Shown here: positions 34,469 to 36,022 of the stretch, piece after piece | How the letters are laid out: every line of letters begins with the position of its first letter | How positions within the stretch are numbered: position 1 is the stretch's first letter | Assembly (NCBI GenBank): GCA_937138495.1 | Contig: CAKZPE010000017.1 | Location: forward strand, 1 to 36,022 | From: an uncultured Oceanospirillaceae bacterium | GTDB taxonomy: Bacteria > Pseudomonadota > Gammaproteobacteria > Pseudomonadales > Balneatricaceae | Length of the DNA: 36,022 nt | Direction of reading: 5' to 3' | Translations under genes and position numbers: made by a program | Notes under the pieces: generated by a model | Seen by the model: only the letters and a program-made list of their open reading frames with translations | What the model was told of the DNA's origin: nothing | Databases searched by the model: none

Positions 34469-35458
34469 ATGAAAACACTGTTAGCAGCTGTACCATTGGT
34501 AATTGCAAGTTCACTGACACATGCGGCCGACTGCGGTACCGTTACTATTGCTGAAATGAACTGGGCCTCCGCGGAATTCGCCGCCAACCTGGATAAAATT
34601 ATTCTTGAAGAAGGTTACGGATGTAGCGTTGAGTTAATTCCGGGATCAACCGTAACCTCCTTTGCTTCCATGGAGTCTAAAGGCCAGCCGGACATCGCGC
34701 CGGAACTGTGGGCCAACGCATTTTTCGATCGTATTGATGCAGCTGTAGAAAAGGGCGACATTGTTCGTGGCCCACGTCTGATCACCGATGCCGCTGAAGG
34801 CTGGTTCATCTCTAAAGCTGTTGCGGATGCTCATCCGGAAATCAAAACTGTTCAGGACGTACTGAACAACCCTCAGTTATTCCCAAGCAAAGAAGATCCG
34901 AATGTAGGCCAGTTCATGACCTGTCCGGCAGGCTGGGCATGTCAGATTGCATCTAACAACCTGGCGAAGCCTTCTGCGTTTGATTTCGAAAAGCATAACT
35001 TTACAGTGGTAGATCCGGGTTCTGCAGCAGGTCTGGACGGTGCGATCGCCAAGTCTTATGACCGTGAAGAAGCGTGGTTCGGTTACTACTGGCAGCCAAC
35101 GGTGCCAATCACCAAGTACGAACTGAAGAAGCTGGATTTCGGTGTTGATTTTGATAAAGAGCACTGGGACGGCTGTCTGGTTAACGAAACCTGTGCAGAT
35201 CCGAAGAAATCTGATTACACACCCTCTGATGTAATGACAGTTGTTGTTTCTAAGTTTGCTGAGTCTCACCCGGAAGAAATGAAGTACCTGAACACCCGTT
35301 CTTATGATTCCAACATGGCGGGTCAGGTAATTGTTTATATGGATGATAACCAGGCAAACGGCGAAGACGGTGCATACTACTTCCTGCAGAACTTTGAAGA
35401 TGTATGGACTAAGTGGGTACCGGCAGACGTAGCAGAGAAAGTTAAAGCTGCCCTGTAA
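34469..35458 (+). CDS. glycine betaine/proline-type ABC transporter substrate-binding protein
   Basis: Encodes 329 residues starting with a Sec signal peptide (MKTLLAAVPLVIASSLTHA, cleaved before ADCG). The mature part fits the OpuAC family: VTIAEMNWASAEFAANLDKIILEEGYGCSVEL, GQPDIAPELWAN, AWFGYYWQPTVPITKYEL and repeated tryptophans that could form an aromatic cage for a quaternary ammonium such as glycine betaine, choline or trimethylamine N-oxide. Which one is bound cannot be read. GACGGAG gives a good ribosome site. A long hairpin separates it from the permease gene, which usually makes binding protein more abundant than the membrane parts. Confidence 0.9.
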   Translation: MKTLLAAVPLVIASSLTHAADCGTVTIAEMNWASAEFAANLDKIILEEGYGCSVELIPGSTVTSFASMESKGQPDIAPELWANAFFDRIDAAVEKGDIVRGPRLITDAAEGWFISKAVADAHPEIKTVQDVLNNPQLFPSKEDPNVGQFMTCPAGWACQIASNNLAKPSAFDFEKHNFTVVDPGSAAGLDGAIAKSYDREEAWFGYYWQPTVPITKYELKKLDFGVDFDKEHWDGCLVNETCADPKKSDYTPSDVMTVVVSKFAESHPEEMKYLNTRSYDSNMAGQVIVYMDDNQANGEDGAYYFLQNFEDVWTKWVPADVAEKVKAAL

Positions 35459-35494
35459 TACCGCACGACTGTTTTACACATAATAAGAATCGTA

Positions 35495-35551
35495 GGCAGG
35501 GTTTCAGTGGGTAATTTTTCAAAATACCCACTGTATCTTCGGAACCCTGCC
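35495..35551 (+). other. long intercistronic hairpin between binding protein and permease genes
   Basis: The outer stem GGCAGGGTT / AACCCTGCC (35495-35503, 35543-35551) is extended by T-G and C-G pairs. The inner stem AGTGGGTA / TACCCACT (35506-35513, 35525-35532) closes on an A/T-rich loop (ATTTTT..AAAA). No T-run follows the outer stem. It starts 37 bases after the stop and ends 20 bases before the permease ATG. Such stems often protect the upstream mRNA from 3' exonucleases. Confidence 0.7.
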
Positions 35552-35571
35552 TTCCTGATAAGGAGCAAAAA

Positions 35572-36022
35572 ATGAGCTGGTCTGACTTCCCGAGTATGTC
35601 GAGGGGCGATCTGCGCAGCATGCGCAAAGCTATCGACGATAGCTTCCGTGAGTTTACCCAGGCTTACGGTGAAACACTCGAATCCTTTTTCGATCCTCTG
35701 TTAACATTTCTCGTCTGGAGCGAAAAGGTCCTACTGAATTCTCCGTGGCCGCTGGTCATTATCGCGATTGCCGGGCTGGCTTACTTAGGCAGCCGCAGCT
35801 GGAAGCTGGTCGTCGGTGTCATTGTTGCTTTCTGCGTTATCGGTTATCTGGGTATGTGGGAAGATACGATGAGTACGCTGAGTATCATTACCGTATGTAC
35901 CATGGTCGCAATTGCGATTGGTATCCCGCTGGGGATCCTGATGGCACGTTCTGATAAAGTTCAGGCGGTTGTGACTCCGATACTTGATATTATGCAGACT
36001 ATGCCGAGCTTCGTTTACCTGA
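35572..36022 (+). CDS. glycine betaine/proline-type ABC transporter permease (partial, runs off the window)
   Basis: The open frame from the ATG at 35572 (after AAGGAGC) stays open to the last base, giving the first 150 residues. It begins MSWSDFPSMSRGDLRSMRKA with a charged cytoplasmic N-terminus, then hydrophobic segments (about 57-75, 79-95, 104-125) and the start of the transport core (IAIGIPLGILMARSDKVQAVVTPILDIMQTMPSFVYL), which matches ProW/OpuAB-type permeases. The ATPase gene is expected to the right of the window, before or after this gene. Confidence 0.9.
   Translation, partial: MSWSDFPSMSRGDLRSMRKAIDDSFREFTQAYGETLESFFDPLLTFLVWSEKVLLNSPWPLVIIAIAGLAYLGSRSWKLVVGVIVAFCVIGYLGMWEDTMSTLSIITVCTMVAIAIGIPLGILMARSDKVQAVVTPILDIMQTMPSFVYL

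Overview
The window reads as a contiguous piece of chromosome from a gammaproteobacterium. The gene content and local gene orders (rpsU-yqeY-dnaG-rpoD with a CAT-anticodon tRNA beside rpoD, lptD-surA-pdxA-rsmA-apaG-apaH, amgK-murU, folB-folK next to plsY and tsaD) fit the Pseudomonas/Oceanospirillales side of the class. A marine, osmolyte-importing relative of the Oceanospirillaceae is my best inference, but no 16S gene is present to prove it. Nothing indicates a prophage, plasmid, integron or CRISPR locus. Most of the window is housekeeping DNA with short intergenic gaps.

Layout. 1-3200: small cell-envelope genes (ppiC, a GNAT acetyltransferase, a family 3 solute-binding protein) and an overlapping dsbB/dsbA-like pair. 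3201-5187: a long structured leader, then purE-purK and a strong terminator. 5188-5960: the oddest stretch, with a 31-residue CCGSC peptide gene, three to four decayed tandem copies of a tRNA body with a 77-base period, and the intact parent tRNA, probably tRNA-Ile2 (CAT), all on the minus strand. 6023-10917 (minus): rpoD, dnaG, yqeY and rpsU, the macromolecular synthesis operon. 11198-13978: tsaD, plsY and folB-folK. 14009-16498: lemA with a large M48 membrane protease. 16476-24804 (minus): the eight-gene run lptD-surA-pdxA-rsmA-apaG-apaH-glpE-cca, tightly packed and mostly overlapping or nearly so. 24939-27602 (plus): amgK-murU (peptidoglycan sugar salvage) and djlA. 27604-31285: a DUF3530 exported protein on the minus strand, then rpe-gph and a CobW-type metal GTPase. 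31304-33515 (minus): a coupled three-gene operon (DUF2269, DUF4166, saccharopine-dehydrogenase-like). 34311-36022: a MarR regulator divergent from a glycine-betaine-type ABC importer whose permease runs off the window end.

How the genes work together. The minus-strand blocks carry replication initiation, transcription initiation and translation (DnaG, RpoD, S21, tRNA) and outer-membrane biogenesis (LptD, SurA) linked to rRNA methylation, vitamin B6 synthesis and dinucleotide turnover. AmgK-MurU, transcribed away from lptD, adds cell-wall recycling. At the right end, a perfect inverted repeat lies between the divergent marR and transporter genes and touches both predicted -35 elements, which suggests local control of osmolyte uptake by the MarR protein.

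The best candidate for something undescribed is the tRNA / tRNA-derived repeat / small-peptide cluster at about 5290-6003. It resembles in plan the Escherichia coli tyrT locus (tRNA, tRNA-tail repeats, tiny protein), but with a different tRNA, different repeats and a cysteine/acidic peptide.
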